DNA of 35,413 bases from an uncultured Bacteroidales bacterium (GTDB lineage Bacteria; Bacteroidota; Bacteroidia; Bacteroidales; UBA4417), in assembly GCA_903864265.1 (NCBI GenBank), contig CAIPFN010000239.1, positions 1 through 35,413 on the forward strand, in the 5' to 3' direction. The notes beneath the pieces were generated by a model. That model saw only the letters and a list, made by a program, of their open reading frames with translations. It made no database searches and was not told the origin of the DNA. This document shows positions 7,918-16,719 of this stretch, in pieces. Both the position numbers and the translations under genes were made by a program. The number at the start of each line of letters is the position of its first letter. Positions within the stretch are counted from its first letter, which is position 1.

Positions 7918-9663
7918 TTAAATGGATACTTTCAAACTCAGTTCTTTCAACTGTTCTTCCGAAATGCGTGAAGGCGAATCTATCATCACATCGCGGGCGG
8001 CATTGTTTTTAGGGAAGGCGATATAGTCGCGTATGGATTCGCTTCCGCCAAACAGCGAACATAAGCGGTCGAAGCCAAAGGCTATGCCGCCGTGGGGAGG
8101 AGCGCCGAATTCGAAGGCGTTCATCAGGAAACCAAACTGGGCTTGTGCATCTTCCTCGCTGAATCCCAGCAGTTTCAGCATTTTGTGCTGCAGGGGTTTG
8201 TTGTGGATACGTATGGATCCGCCACCCACTTCCACTCCGTTGATCACCATATCGTAGGCATTGGCCCGAACGGCTCCCGGATCGGTTTCGAGCAGGGCGA
8301 TATCTTCGGGTTTAGGAGAGGTAAACGGGTGATGCATGGCGTAAAACCGCTTGGAGTCCTCGTCCCATTCCAGCAGCGGGAAATCGTACACCCAAAGCGG
8401 GGCAAAGGTTTCGGGGTTGCGCAATCCCAGGCGGCTGCCCATCTCGAGGCGCAGATCATTTAAGGCTTTGCGCGTTTTATTGGCCTTGCCTGCCAGTATA
8501 AGCATCAGGTCGCCGGGTTTGGCATCCAGAGCCTCGGCCCATTTTTTAAGGTCTTCGGGGGTATAAAATTTGTCGACCGACGATTTCAGGGTGCCGTCGG
8601 CGGCATAGCGCACATAAATCAACCCGCCGGCCCCAACCTGAGGTTTCTTCACAAAGTCGGTAAGTTCGTCCAGCTGCTTGCGGGTGTATTCGGCACAACC
8701 CGTGGCATTGATACCCACCACCAGTTCGGCTTCGTCGAAAACCTTGAAATCCCTGCCTTTCGCAAGCTCATCCAGCTCAACGAAAGCCATTCCAAAGCGC
8801 AGATCCGGCTTGTCGCTTCCGTAATATTTCATGGCATCGGCCCAGGTCATACGCGGCAGTTTCACTATGTCGACGCCTTTAACCGTTTTAAACAAATGCT
8901 TGGTCAGGCCTTCGAAAGTGTCAAAGATATCTTCCTGGGTAACGAACGACATTTCGCAGTCGATCTGTGTAAACTCAGGCTGACGGTCGGAGCGCAGATC
9001 CTCGTCGCGGAAACATTTAACGATCTGGAAATAGCGGTCGAAACCGGCAACCATCAGCAATTGTTTAAAGGTTTGGGGCGATTGCGGAAGGGCATAAAAT
9101 TCACCCGGATTTACACGTGAAGGCACCACGTAGTCGCGTGCCCCTTCGGGCGTACTCTTGATCAGGACAGGGGTTTCCACTTCAATAAAGTTGAGGCTGT
9201 CCATATAGTTGCGGGTCTGGAAAGCCATGCGGTGGCGCAGTTCCATATTGCGCTTCACCGTGTTGCGGCGCAGGTCCAGGTATCGGTATTTCATGCGGAG
9301 CTCATCGCCCCCGTCGGTATTATCCTCTATGGTAAAGGGCGGCGTTTTCGACTCGTTGAGTACATCGAGTTTTTCAACCGCAATCTCAATATCGCCGGTA
9401 GCCATTTTGGCATTCTTGTTACTGCGTTCGGCAACGGTACCTTCCACCAGTATCACATATTCGCGGCCCAGCTTGCGGGCTTGTTCCCACAGGCTTGCAT
9501 GGGTTTCGGTATTGAAAACCAACTGTGTAATCCCATACCGGTCGCGAAGATCGATGAAAGTCATTCCTCCCAGGTCGCGCGAGCGCTGAACCCAGCCGGT
9601 TAATACAACATTGTGGCCCACCTGGGCCATATTCAGTTCTCCACAAGTATGTGTACGAAGCAT
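7918..9663 (-). CDS. aspS: Aspartyl-tRNA synthetase
   Basis: A 581-residue bacterial-type class II aminoacyl-tRNA synthetase that charges tRNA-Asp in the cytoplasm. The chosen ATG gives [10 protein letters not shown], the standard N-terminus; a 9-residue in-frame extension upstream is rejected. Domains: OB-fold anticodon-binding domain (about 1-105, [20 protein letters not shown]), catalytic core with motif 2 ([20 protein letters not shown]), an inserted GAD domain typical of bacterial AspRS (about 280-410), and motif 3 ([16 protein letters not shown]) near the C-terminus. Length fits the family. A TACTTTTG -7 element precedes it and a hairpin terminator follows. It is monocistronic. Confidence 0.98.
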   Translation of the reverse strand: MLRTHTCGELNMAQVGHNVVLTGWVQRSRDLGGMTFIDLRDRYGITQLVFNTETHASLWEQARKLGREYVILVEGTVAERSNKNAKMATGDIEIAVEKLDVLNESKTPPFTIEDNTDGGDELRMKYRYLDLRRNTVKRNMELRHRMAFQTRNYMDSLNFIEVETPVLIKSTPEGARDYVVPSRVNPGEFYALPQSPQTFKQLLMVAGFDRYFQIVKCFRDEDLRSDRQPEFTQIDCEMSFVTQEDIFDTFEGLTKHLFKTVKGVDIVKLPRMTWADAMKYYGSDKPDLRFGMAFVELDELAKGRDFKVFDEAELVVGINATGCAEYTRKQLDELTDFVKKPQVGAGGLIYVRYAADGTLKSSVDKFYTPEDLKKWAEALDAKPGDLMLILAGKANKTRKALNDLRLEMGSRLGLRNPETFAPLWVYDFPLLEWDEDSKRFYAMHHPFTSPKPEDIALLETDPGAVRANAYDMVINGVEVGGGSIRIHNKPLQHKMLKLLGFSEEDAQAQFGFLMNAFEFGAPPHGGIAFGFDRLCSLFGGSESIRDYIAFPKNNAARDVMIDSPSRISEEQLKELSLKVSI

Positions 9664-9687
9664 ATTTCTTTGATTTATGAAAGCCTG

Positions 9688-9695
9688 CAAAAGTA
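9688..9695 (-). promoter_or_regulatory. Putative -7 element TACTTTTG for aspS
   Basis: The minus-strand octamer TACTTTTG fits TAnnTTTG and lies 24 nt before the aspS ATG. The -33 box is weak. Confidence 0.5.
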
Positions 9696-10030
9696 AGAAT
9701 TTTTTAGACGGTAACGTTGCCGATGGAATATTGACTGACGGTGGATTTGAAATTCCGCCTGTCGTAGGACGGAAAACCTCCCGATCAGCAGGCTTTGTTT
9801 AAACCTGATCAGTTAACCGACAAGGCCGTAATCGGGCATATCCTTTGTCCGGTTATGGAAGTAAAAGCTGTATTCACACACCCTAAATCCGAAAGTGCCG
9901 GTTTCTTATGCTGTTTTTATTTCCCGTGACCGGGTCAGCGAAAGCGGTCTCCTTTGCAACAATTTTACAGAAAAAGTAAAATTATTTTCACAAAAAGTCT
10001 TAAAACCAGGCTTTGTAAGCTCCAAAACAC
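9696..10030. other. Divergent intergenic region aspS/queA
   Basis: There is no credible gene in this stretch. It contains an 8-bp inverted repeat AATTTTAC / GTAAAATT (9961-9968 and 9976-9983, 7-nt loop) about 50 bp before the queA promoter. The stem is AT-only at its base and its role is unclear. The rest has no recognisable feature. Confidence 0.5.
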
Positions 10031-10061
10031 TTGATTTCACCCCTCAAATTCATTACCTTTG
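10031..10061 (+). promoter_or_regulatory. Bacteroidota promoter for queA
   Basis: TTG at 10031-10033 and TACCTTTG at 10054-10061 are separated by 20 bp, which matches the Bacteroidota primary-sigma layout (-33 TTTG/TTG, -7 TAnnTTTG). Transcription would start near 10067-10069, leaving a leader of about 30 nt before the queA ATG. Confidence 0.75.
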
Positions 10062-10097
10062 CACACTTTTCCTGAAACAAACACAAACCCTAAATAT

Positions 10098-11153
10098 ATG
10101 AAACTCTCGCAATTCAGGTATCATCTGCCAAACGAACTGATTGCTCTTCATCCGGTCGAAAACCGTGATGAATCGCGATTGATGGTACTCGACCGGAAAA
10201 CACAAACCATTGAACACAAAACATTCAAGGATGTACTGAATTATTTTGGAGACGGGGATGTTTTCATTCTGAATAACACAAAGGTTTTTCCTGCACTTTT
10301 ATTGGGCGAAAAAGAGAAAACAGGTGCTAAAATCACTGTTTTTCTTTTACGCGAACTCAACAGTGAAGCTCGTTTGTGGGATGTTCTGGTGGATCCGGCA
10401 CGTAAAATCCGCATCGGCAATAAATTGTATTTTGGTGATGATGATTCATTGGTTGCTGAAGTCATTGACAATACCACCTCCCGCGGACGCACCCTGCGTT
10501 TCCTTTTCGACGGTCCTTACAGCGAATTTAAACGTACCATAGAATCGCTGGGGCGCACCCCTCTTCCCGAAGAACTGCAGCGTCTACGTGATATTGAGCC
10601 TGACGACAAAGAGCGCTACCAGACCATTTACGCGAAAAATGAAGGTGCCGTGGCCGTTCCTTCCGCCGGACTGCATTTCAGCCGCGAACTCATGAAACGT
10701 CTTGAGCTTTCGGGGGTGAATTTTGCTGAGGTCACACTGCATGCCGGTCTTGGAAATTTCCGCGCCATCGACGTGGAAGACCTCACCAAGTACAAAATGG
10801 ACTCGGAAGAACTGCTTATTGAAGAAGATCAGGCCCTGATCGTAAACAGGTCGATAGAAGCACGCAAAAAAGTATGTGTTGTGGGCACCACCACCATGAA
10901 GGCGGTTGAATCGTCGGTTACCATCTCAGGCCAGTTGAAGCCTTACAGCGGGTGGAGCAACAAATTCATCTTCCCTCCTTACGATTTCAGCATAGCTTCC
11001 AGTATGATCACCAATTTCCACCTGCCACAGTCACCTATGATGATGATGGTAGCCGCCTATGCAGGATATGATTTGCTGATGAAGGCCTATAAGGAAGCCG
11101 TAGCACAGAAATACCGCTTCTTTACCTATGGCGATGCGATGCTGATACTGTAA
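10098..11153 (+). CDS. queA: tRNA preQ1(34) S-adenosylmethionine ribosyltransferase-isomerase
   Basis: A 351-residue QueA, which transfers and isomerises the ribosyl part of AdoMet onto preQ1 at wobble position 34, giving epoxyqueuosine in tRNA. Characteristic segments are [19 protein letters not shown] at the N-terminus, [42 protein letters not shown], and [19 protein letters not shown] near the C-terminus. The ATG at 10098 gives the family N-terminus; a longer in-frame reading from 10059 would begin before the predicted transcription start. A strong promoter precedes it and a hairpin terminator follows. Confidence 0.97.
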   Translation: MKLSQFRYHLPNELIALHPVENRDESRLMVLDRKTQTIEHKTFKDVLNYFGDGDVFILNNTKVFPALLLGEKEKTGAKITVFLLRELNSEARLWDVLVDPARKIRIGNKLYFGDDDSLVAEVIDNTTSRGRTLRFLFDGPYSEFKRTIESLGRTPLPEELQRLRDIEPDDKERYQTIYAKNEGAVAVPSAGLHFSRELMKRLELSGVNFAEVTLHAGLGNFRAIDVEDLTKYKMDSEELLIEEDQALIVNRSIEARKKVCVVGTTTMKAVESSVTISGQLKPYSGWSNKFIFPPYDFSIASSMITNFHLPQSPMMMMVAAYAGYDLLMKAYKEAVAQKYRFFTYGDAMLIL

Positions 11154-11183
11154 TTGCAAAAAAAGACTATCTGAATTAAAAAG

Positions 11184-11212
11184 AATCCCTTCGGAAGAGG
11201 GGATTTTTTTTT
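11184..11212 (+). terminator. Rho-independent terminator after queA
   Basis: A 9-bp stem AATCCCTTC / GAGGGGATT (one G-T pair) with a GGAA tetraloop is followed by a run of T to 11212. It lies 31 bp after the queA stop. Confidence 0.88.
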
Positions 11213-11372
11213 GACCTTTGCAGTTCCCCGAATCTAAATACGGGAATAAAACGCTAAGCCTATGGTTGGATTTTTCCGGAACCTTGCGGGAGAAATCCAA
11301 TCTGGGAGTTTCCACACCCCGTAAAACAACGCTTTTTTTATTACTTGTCCATACCAAAACCCTATCAGTGCC

Positions 11373-12566
11373 ATGGAATCCATCCGCAAAATATATAAAA
11401 CCGGCCTCGGTCCTTCGAGCAGTCATACCATGGGGCCGCGTTTTGCCGCCGATAAATTCAGGTCAAAAAACGAGCAGGCCACCCAGATCCGTATCACGCT
11501 TTACGGCAGCCTGGCCGCTACAGGCAAAGGGCATCTGACTGATAAAGTGCTGAGGGAGTCCTTTCCCGCTGATACGGTGAAAATAATCTGGGAAAAAGAT
11601 ACCGTGCTTCCCCAGCATCCGAACGGGATGAAATTCGAAGCCCTTAATGAAGAAGGGGCCTTGCTAGATGAATGGACGGTTTTCAGCGTGGGAGGCGGCG
11701 ATATAGAAGACGACGAACTGAAATCGCAGAAAGTGCATGTTTATCCCCACACCAAAATGAACGATATCCTGAAATGGTGCCAGCAGAATGGGCGCACCCT
11801 GTGGGAATACGTCGAAATTCATGAAGGCCCGGGGATATGGGATTTCCTGGCCGAAGTATGGCAAGCCATGAAGGAATCCATTACCCGGGGCCTGGAGCAC
11901 GAAGGTGTGCTGCCAGGCATTTTGCATTTGCCGCGCAAAGCCTCTTCCTATTATATCAAAGCTAAAAGTTCAGCCGGGAGCCTGCAGAAAAGGGCCCTGG
12001 TATTTGCCTATGCCCTGGCTGTTTCCGAAGAAAATGCCGGCGGAGGAACCATTGTTACCGCGCCTACCTGTGGTTCGTGCGGGGTAGTGCCGGCGGTGTT
12101 ATACCATGTTCAGAACACCTATGATTTTTCGGATACAAAAATACTTCGTGCTCTGGCTACCGCAGCCCTGATTGGAAACCTGGTAAAAGAAAATGCATCC
12201 ATTTCGGGCGCACAGGTCGGATGCCAGGGCGAAGTGGGAACAGCCTGTTCGATGGCGGCAGGAGGCGCGGCTCAGCTTTTCGGTGCAACCCCTACCCAGG
12301 TGGAATATGCCGCCGAAATGGGCCTGGAGCATCATCTTGGCCTCACCTGTGATCCCGTTGCCGGACTGGTACAGATTCCCTGCATCGAGCGCAATGCTAT
12401 AGGCGCAGGGCGTGCCATGGATGCCAGCGCATATGCCTTGCTGTCCGACGGCCATCATCGCGTAAGCTTCGATAAAATATGCCTGGCCCTGAACCAAACC
12501 GGCCACGACCTGCCCGATATCTATAAGGAAACATCCGAAGGAGGACTGGCTTTGCTGATTAAATAG
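11373..12566 (+). CDS. sdaA: L-serine ammonia-lyase (iron-sulfur dependent, single chain)
   Basis: A 397-residue L-serine dehydratase that deaminates L-serine to pyruvate and ammonia using an oxygen-labile [4Fe-4S] cluster. The N-terminal beta domain begins MESIRKIYKTGLGPSSSHTMGP (about 1-150) and the alpha domain follows (about 170-397) with TIVTAPTCGSCGVVPAVLYH. Likely cluster ligands are C284 (QVGCQGEVG), C326 (LTCDPVAG) and C337 (IPCIERNA), matching the three conserved cysteines of the family. Alpha and beta parts are fused, as in the E. coli enzymes. The gene follows the queA terminator with a 160-bp leader; GACCTTTGCA at about 11213 resembles a -7 element but is off consensus. Confidence 0.96.
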   Translation: MESIRKIYKTGLGPSSSHTMGPRFAADKFRSKNEQATQIRITLYGSLAATGKGHLTDKVLRESFPADTVKIIWEKDTVLPQHPNGMKFEALNEEGALLDEWTVFSVGGGDIEDDELKSQKVHVYPHTKMNDILKWCQQNGRTLWEYVEIHEGPGIWDFLAEVWQAMKESITRGLEHEGVLPGILHLPRKASSYYIKAKSSAGSLQKRALVFAYALAVSEENAGGGTIVTAPTCGSCGVVPAVLYHVQNTYDFSDTKILRALATAALIGNLVKENASISGAQVGCQGEVGTACSMAAGGAAQLFGATPTQVEYAAEMGLEHHLGLTCDPVAGLVQIPCIERNAIGAGRAMDASAYALLSDGHHRVSFDKICLALNQTGHDLPDIYKETSEGGLALLIK

Positions 12567-12599
12567 TGTATGTGCAAAAAAAATTTCTGAAAAGATAAA

Positions 12600-12735
12600 T
12601 CCTCCCCCCCCTCCCCTTGTCGCCCCTCGCCTTGTCCCCCCTTCCCCTTGTCTCCCCATCCCCTTGTCTCCCCATCAATCTCATCAATCCCATCAATCCC
12701 ATCAATCTCCTCAATCCCCTCAATCCCCTCAATCC
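12600..12735 (+). repeat. Pyrimidine tract with seven 9-nt repeats ahead of ispD
   Basis: An extremely C/T-biased tract separates sdaA from ispD. The first part has repeats of the type CCCCTTGTCTCCCCAT. From 12673 to 12735 there are exactly seven 9-nt units, CATCAATCY changing to CCTCAATCC, ending 1 nt before the ispD ATG. Because the unit is 9 nt, copy number changes keep the upstream reading frame in phase with ispD. The complementary strand is G-rich and may form unusual structures. Confidence 0.85.
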
Positions 12736-12736
12736 C

Positions 12737-13402
12737 ATGAACAAATTCGCCATCATAGTCGCCGGTGGAACCGGAACCCGCATGCAGGGCGATGTGCCTA
12801 AACAGTTTATGTTGTTGAAAGGCAAGCCCGTCATTTTACATTCGGCTGAAGCTTTTCATGCCTTTGATGCGGCCCTCAGCATCATACTCGTGGTTCATTC
12901 CGCATATGTTGCCTATTGCCGGGAAATGCTGAGGCATTTAAATATCGCCATACCGCTTCGTATCGTGGCGGGAGGCGAAACCCGTTTCGAGTCGGTGCGG
13001 AACGGGCTGGATGGTATTGGCAGTGACGGACTGGTGGCCGTTCATGATGCCGCCCGCCCGGTCATCCACACGGACTTTATAGCTCATTTGTTTGCGGAAG
13101 CCGAAAAGTACGGGTCGGCTGTGCCGGGAATCGCTTTAAACGATACCATCCGCATGCTTGAAGGGGAAGAGTCGAAACAGCTGGATCGCACCTTGCTGCG
13201 TGCCATGCAGACGCCACAGGTTTACAGGGTTTCGGAGTTAAAGGATGCCTATACCCAGGCCTTTCAGCCCCAGTTTACCGACGATGCCTCGGTGATGCAA
13301 TCGGCAGGATTCCCGCTGCATTTAACCGAAGGCCGTTCAGGGAATATCAAGATTACCCATCCCCAGGATATTGCGCTGGCTGAAGTGCTCTTAGGGATTT
13401 AG
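12737..13402 (+). CDS. ispD: 2-C-methyl-D-erythritol 4-phosphate cytidylyltransferase
   Basis: A 221-residue IspD, the CTP-dependent third step of the MEP isoprenoid pathway. The nucleotide-binding N-terminus is MNKFAIIVAGGTGTRMQGDV with PKQF after it (R15 and K22 are the expected catalytic residues). Other family segments are GGETRFESVRNGL, AVHDAARPVI, RAMQTPQVYRV and FTDDASVMQSAG. The ATG at 12737 is chosen because it gives the family start; an in-frame extension to 12617 only translates the 9-nt repeat tract into INP/LNP repeats. The ribosome-binding region is therefore made entirely of the pyrimidine repeat, which is unusual. Confidence 0.96.
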   Translation: MNKFAIIVAGGTGTRMQGDVPKQFMLLKGKPVILHSAEAFHAFDAALSIILVVHSAYVAYCREMLRHLNIAIPLRIVAGGETRFESVRNGLDGIGSDGLVAVHDAARPVIHTDFIAHLFAEAEKYGSAVPGIALNDTIRMLEGEESKQLDRTLLRAMQTPQVYRVSELKDAYTQAFQPQFTDDASVMQSAGFPLHLTEGRSGNIKITHPQDIALAEVLLGI

Positions 13403-13453
13403 GTCAGGTTTGAGAAGATAAAGGCTGAAATGGCCGGTAAAATAAATCCTGTA

Positions 13454-14605
13454 TTACTTTGCCGGATTCGCCGATGATGTCCTTCCTTTCCATTCATATT
13501 TCCATATATTCCCGGCTATTCCTACCACAACAGTATAAACTGCATTTATCAATTCCATTACGGGAAACAACCACAACAGGGAACTGCTTTTCTGAACCCG
13601 GCTATAGCTAAGCAATAAAGGTATATCTACAAGTAGTTTTACCAGGTACAAACCCATAAACAATGCAGGAAATCCAGGGATAAACAAGGCCGCGAAAGCA
13701 GCTGTCAGCAGGCAGGTGTTAGTCAGAAAAACCAGTATGGACGTAGCAATCAGCAGGGGATCGGTATACCCCCGGCTTTTGGAAACCCAACGTAAGCGCT
13801 GCTGAATAAACGGCTTGAAGCCCTGCACAGCCGGGGTGTTTACAATGGCCGCTTCCGAACGCAAAAACCGTATGGCTTTTGACCCGAAGCTATTTTTGAT
13901 GCTCATCAGCAGGAACATATCGTCGCCCGAAGGGAATTGCAGGTTGGAGGTAAAGCCGCCGCAGCTTTCGTATGCCTGTCGCGTGAAAGCCATATTTGCC
14001 CCGTTGGCCAGCAGCGGAAATCCGGCCTGGCACGAGCCGGCTGCCGACGAAATCAGGCTGGTAAATTCCAGCGACTGCAGTTTACCAAATAAACTTCCGC
14101 CATCCGTCATACGCACCGGGCCAAGTATCATATGCGGCTTATGCACTGCATAAAAGGCTGCCATTTCCGAAATCCATCTACAGCCGGCAGTACAATCGGC
14201 ATCGGTAATCACAATCAGTTCGCCGCCTGATATCCCTATTCCCCGGTTCAAAGCTGCTTTTTTCCCGCTCCCGTTTTCCTGCTTAAGCAAAACCAGATTC
14301 ATCCTTTTCGCATTGCCCTGTCGGGTGAGGAAATCTTCGATTAACAAAGCGGTATTATCCGAAGAATGATCGTCAACAATAATGATTTCAAGCCACTTGG
14401 AAGGATAATCCTGGCACGAAAGGCTCTGGAGCAGAGCGTTTATATGCAGCGCTTCATCACGTACCGCAACTATTAAACTGATTTTAATCCGGGGATGAAG
14501 TTCCTGATTCGTAAAGACAGGCAGCTTCAGCCATCCTGAAGTTATAGCCGTAATCAGCACCATATACCCCAGGAAAACAACAAATGAAGCTGACAGGAAG
14601 ATCAT
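13454..14605 (-). CDS. Membrane glycosyltransferase family 2
   Basis: A 383-residue GT2 enzyme. One N-terminal membrane helix (about 1-24) precedes a GT-A domain with SLIVAVRDEALHI (start of the fold), IIIVDDHSSDNT, and the metal-binding TDADC (D135, D137). A QQRLRW motif near 268-273 is typical of processive, chain-extending GT2 enzymes. Three C-terminal helices follow (about 285-370). It probably adds sugars to a lipid-linked or envelope glycan at the inner membrane; donor and acceptor are unknown. It overlaps the upstream flippase-like gene by ATGA (4 bp), so the two are translationally coupled and probably act together. Confidence 0.9.
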   Translation of the reverse strand: MIFLSASFVVFLGYMVLITAITSGWLKLPVFTNQELHPRIKISLIVAVRDEALHINALLQSLSCQDYPSKWLEIIIVDDHSSDNTALLIEDFLTRQGNAKRMNLVLLKQENGSGKKAALNRGIGISGGELIVITDADCTAGCRWISEMAAFYAVHKPHMILGPVRMTDGGSLFGKLQSLEFTSLISSAAGSCQAGFPLLANGANMAFTRQAYESCGGFTSNLQFPSGDDMFLLMSIKNSFGSKAIRFLRSEAAIVNTPAVQGFKPFIQQRLRWVSKSRGYTDPLLIATSILVFLTNTCLLTAAFAALFIPGFPALFMGLYLVKLLVDIPLLLSYSRVQKSSSLLWLFPVMELINAVYTVVVGIAGNIWKYEWKGRTSSANPAK

Positions 14606-15612
14606 CGCCTGAAAAATTTAAGCCTGAATACAACTGCAACCCCGGCCAGCGAGGGCACGGCTATGTTTATCAGCCAGATGAGCGTGGACGCCGAAACTAC
14701 CGCCAGGGTTGCAGCTGAATCCAGTCCGTTGTTTCCTGCAATTAAGCCGAAAAGAAATACGGATACGGAACCCCTTACCCCGAGTTCAGTAAGGGCCACG
14801 GTTGGTATTGCCGCCAGGGCCAGGTATATAACCGGGATCACCATCATGCATTGAAACAAAGTGAAATTTACTTCCATCAGGCGGAGGGCCAGGTAAAACT
14901 GGAAGGAGAAAACCAGGTAACGCAGGGTGCTGAGCAAAACCGTTTTTGCAAGCAAAGGCTTCGGGCAATCGGCGATGGCATCGATGCTGTCCCTGATCCG
15001 CAGCGAATATTTTGAGGGTATCAGTATGGAAATCCGGTGCAATACCGAAATATTAAAAAAGACAAAAATCAGGGCTGCCGAAGCGGTGAGCAGGGTGAGC
15101 GAGAACCCCCTAACCAGCCAGGTACTGTCGGACATCAGCAGGGGCAGGTAGCGGGGGGCATAAAACACATAGGCAAGGGTTCCCAGTACGATGGTAACCA
15201 GCAACTGGCTGAAACTTCCCACGATGGTGAGCAGTATGGCTTTCAGCGGATCCGTTTTGCGAAGTATAAAAACCCGTCCCAGAAACTCCCCCACCCGGTT
15301 CGGGGTGAAGATACTCACGGCCAGTCCGCCCAGTACCGCCTGGTATGCCTTTCCGAAACGTATACTCTCGGCCCTGGCGATGAGCCACTTCCATTTCAGG
15401 GATTCAATTCCCCAGTTTAACACCATGAGCAGGAACAAGGCTGAAAATATATAAATTACATCCGTATTCCCCAGTACCGATTGGATAAACGTACCAACCT
15501 GCCCGGCAGGAAGGGCGAAAATACGGTACAAAATATACGAAAGCGCCAGCGTGGCAATGAGAAGCCGGGTGGCAATATCCAGTGTTTTTTGTACTTTTGG
15601 CGTGAAGGTCAC
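14602..15612 (-). CDS. LPG synthase transmembrane-domain family protein (UPF0104/flippase-like)
   Basis: A 336-residue polytopic membrane protein with about eight hydrophobic helices and no soluble domain. It matches the transmembrane part of lysylphosphatidylglycerol synthase (YbhN/UPF0104 family), with the family-typical NRVGEFLGRVFIL segment (about 105-117) and LTELGVRGSVSVFLFG near the C-terminus. Family members are proposed lipid flippases. The start is GTG at 15612; no in-frame ATG exists nearby. It is the first gene of a two-gene unit with the GT2 enzyme, which suggests that a glycolipid is made and moved across the inner membrane. The substrate is not known. Confidence 0.85.
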   Translation of the reverse strand: MTFTPKVQKTLDIATRLLIATLALSYILYRIFALPAGQVGTFIQSVLGNTDVIYIFSALFLLMVLNWGIESLKWKWLIARAESIRFGKAYQAVLGGLAVSIFTPNRVGEFLGRVFILRKTDPLKAILLTIVGSFSQLLVTIVLGTLAYVFYAPRYLPLLMSDSTWLVRGFSLTLLTASAALIFVFFNISVLHRISILIPSKYSLRIRDSIDAIADCPKPLLAKTVLLSTLRYLVFSFQFYLALRLMEVNFTLFQCMMVIPVIYLALAAIPTVALTELGVRGSVSVFLFGLIAGNNGLDSAATLAVVSASTLIWLINIAVPSLAGVAVVFRLKFFRR

Positions 15613-15686
15613 AATCAGGGTTTTGGTTTCGGTGATCAGGGTTTTAGTATCTGCATTCAGAAGTTATGGAACCCCGGCATTTCCCC

Positions 15687-15749
15687 GGAACCTGGAACCT
15701 GGAACCCGGAACCCGGAACCCGGAACCTGGAACCCGGAACCCGGAACTT
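15687..15749. repeat. GGAACCY heptamer array, nine units
   Basis: Nine contiguous 7-bp units (GGAACCT, GGAACCT, GGAACCC x3, GGAACCT, GGAACCC x2, GGAACTT) occupy the divergent promoter region between the flippase gene and ruvC. Copies vary only at the seventh base except for the last unit. Two copies of the same unit occur at 5-18. Confidence 0.95.
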
Positions 15750-15794
15750 CATCCATTTGGCAGACCGTTTCTAACAACATAATTTATCAAAACT

Positions 15795-16346
15795 TTGGCA
15801 AGCGAACGCATTATTTTAGGCATAGACCCCGGAACCAACATCATGGGCTTCGGATTAATTGTGGATAAAGGTAAGAAAATTGAATTGATTGCACTGGATG
15901 TGATAAAACTTGACCACCTGGATACACATCCGCTCAAGCTGAAAATGATTTTCGAAAAGGTGCTGGGCCTGATCGATCATTTCCATCCCGACGAGGTAGC
16001 CCTGGAAGCGCCGTTTTTCGGCAAGAATGTTCAAAGTATGCTTAAACTGGGGCGTGCCCAGGGCGTGGCCATGGCTGCCGCCCTGTACCGCGATATTCCT
16101 ATTTTTGAGTATTCCCCGCGTAAGGTTAAGCAATCCATCACCGGGCACGGAAACGCCTCCAAGGAACAGGTTTCGGCCATGATAAACCGGCTGGTGGTGA
16201 TTGCCGAACAGCCTAAATATTTTGATGCCACCGACGCCGTGGCCGTAGCCTGCTGTCATTATTTCCAGCGCACGGCCGAAGGACCGGCTACCAGCTATAC
16301 CGGATGGGGTGCATTTGTGAATAATAACCCGGATAGGGTGAAGTGA
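15795..16346 (+). CDS. ruvC: Holliday junction endonuclease RuvC
   Basis: A 183-residue RuvC, the endonuclease that cuts Holliday junctions with RuvAB at the end of homologous recombination. The catalytic acidic residues fit E. coli D7/E66/D138/D141: D11 in GIDPG, E71 in VALEAPFFG, D144 and D147 in YFDATDAVA. The start must be TTG at 15795 (ASERIILGIDPG follows): an in-frame stop lies 15 bp upstream and the next ATG is inside the active-site region. It begins 46 bp after the heptamer array, so array length could affect its expression. Confidence 0.96.
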   Translation: MASERIILGIDPGTNIMGFGLIVDKGKKIELIALDVIKLDHLDTHPLKLKMIFEKVLGLIDHFHPDEVALEAPFFGKNVQSMLKLGRAQGVAMAAALYRDIPIFEYSPRKVKQSITGHGNASKEQVSAMINRLVVIAEQPKYFDATDAVAVACCHYFQRTAEGPATSYTGWGAFVNNNPDRVK

Positions 16347-16719
16347 AGAATGTGGGATGTCGGATTTCGGATGTGTGATTTCGGATGTTGGGGACGAGAA
16401 GTTTGAGGACGAGAGGTTTGAGAAATGTAGCTGTTGTAGGTTATTCTGGTTTGTTATTCATCAATCCATTCATCGCTCACGCCATGTGCTGATCATGATA
16501 AATAGCTTTATAACAAACACTTAATATTTAGGTAAAATAACCATATATCATCTTCCGGCAGGCCCGCCAGGAGATAGTTTGGCATTATAGATTCCGATAA
16601 GAACTATCGCGTTTTTCGGGTCAGGGTTTCACCACAGTGCGAATAACTCCTGTGGTTTTGGCCGAACGTCCTGACTCATCGGAAATCCAGGTCGGAACAG
16701 AACTGAACTAAAATAGCCC
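16347..16719. other. Convergent intergenic region ruvC/ureohydrolase
   Basis: No gene is seen. Just after ruvC there is imperfect short repetition: a GGATGT/GGATTTC-type series at about 16356-16388, and a 15-bp pair GGGACGAGAAGTTTGA / GGACGAGAGGTTTGA at about 16391-16421. The rest shows nothing recognisable. Confidence 0.55.

Noticed and set aside
9961-9983. Hairpin AATTTTAC/GTAAAATT as a terminator
   Set aside because: No gene ends nearby on either strand and the stem is almost pure AT.
10059-10097. ATG at 10059 for queA
   Set aside because: It overlaps the -7 element TACCTTTG (10054-10061) and so precedes the transcript; the ATG at 10098 gives the family start.
12617-12736. ATG at 12617 as the ispD start
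   Set aside because: It would translate the pyrimidine repeat into INP/LNP repeats not found in IspD; kept only as a possible variable extension in the findings.
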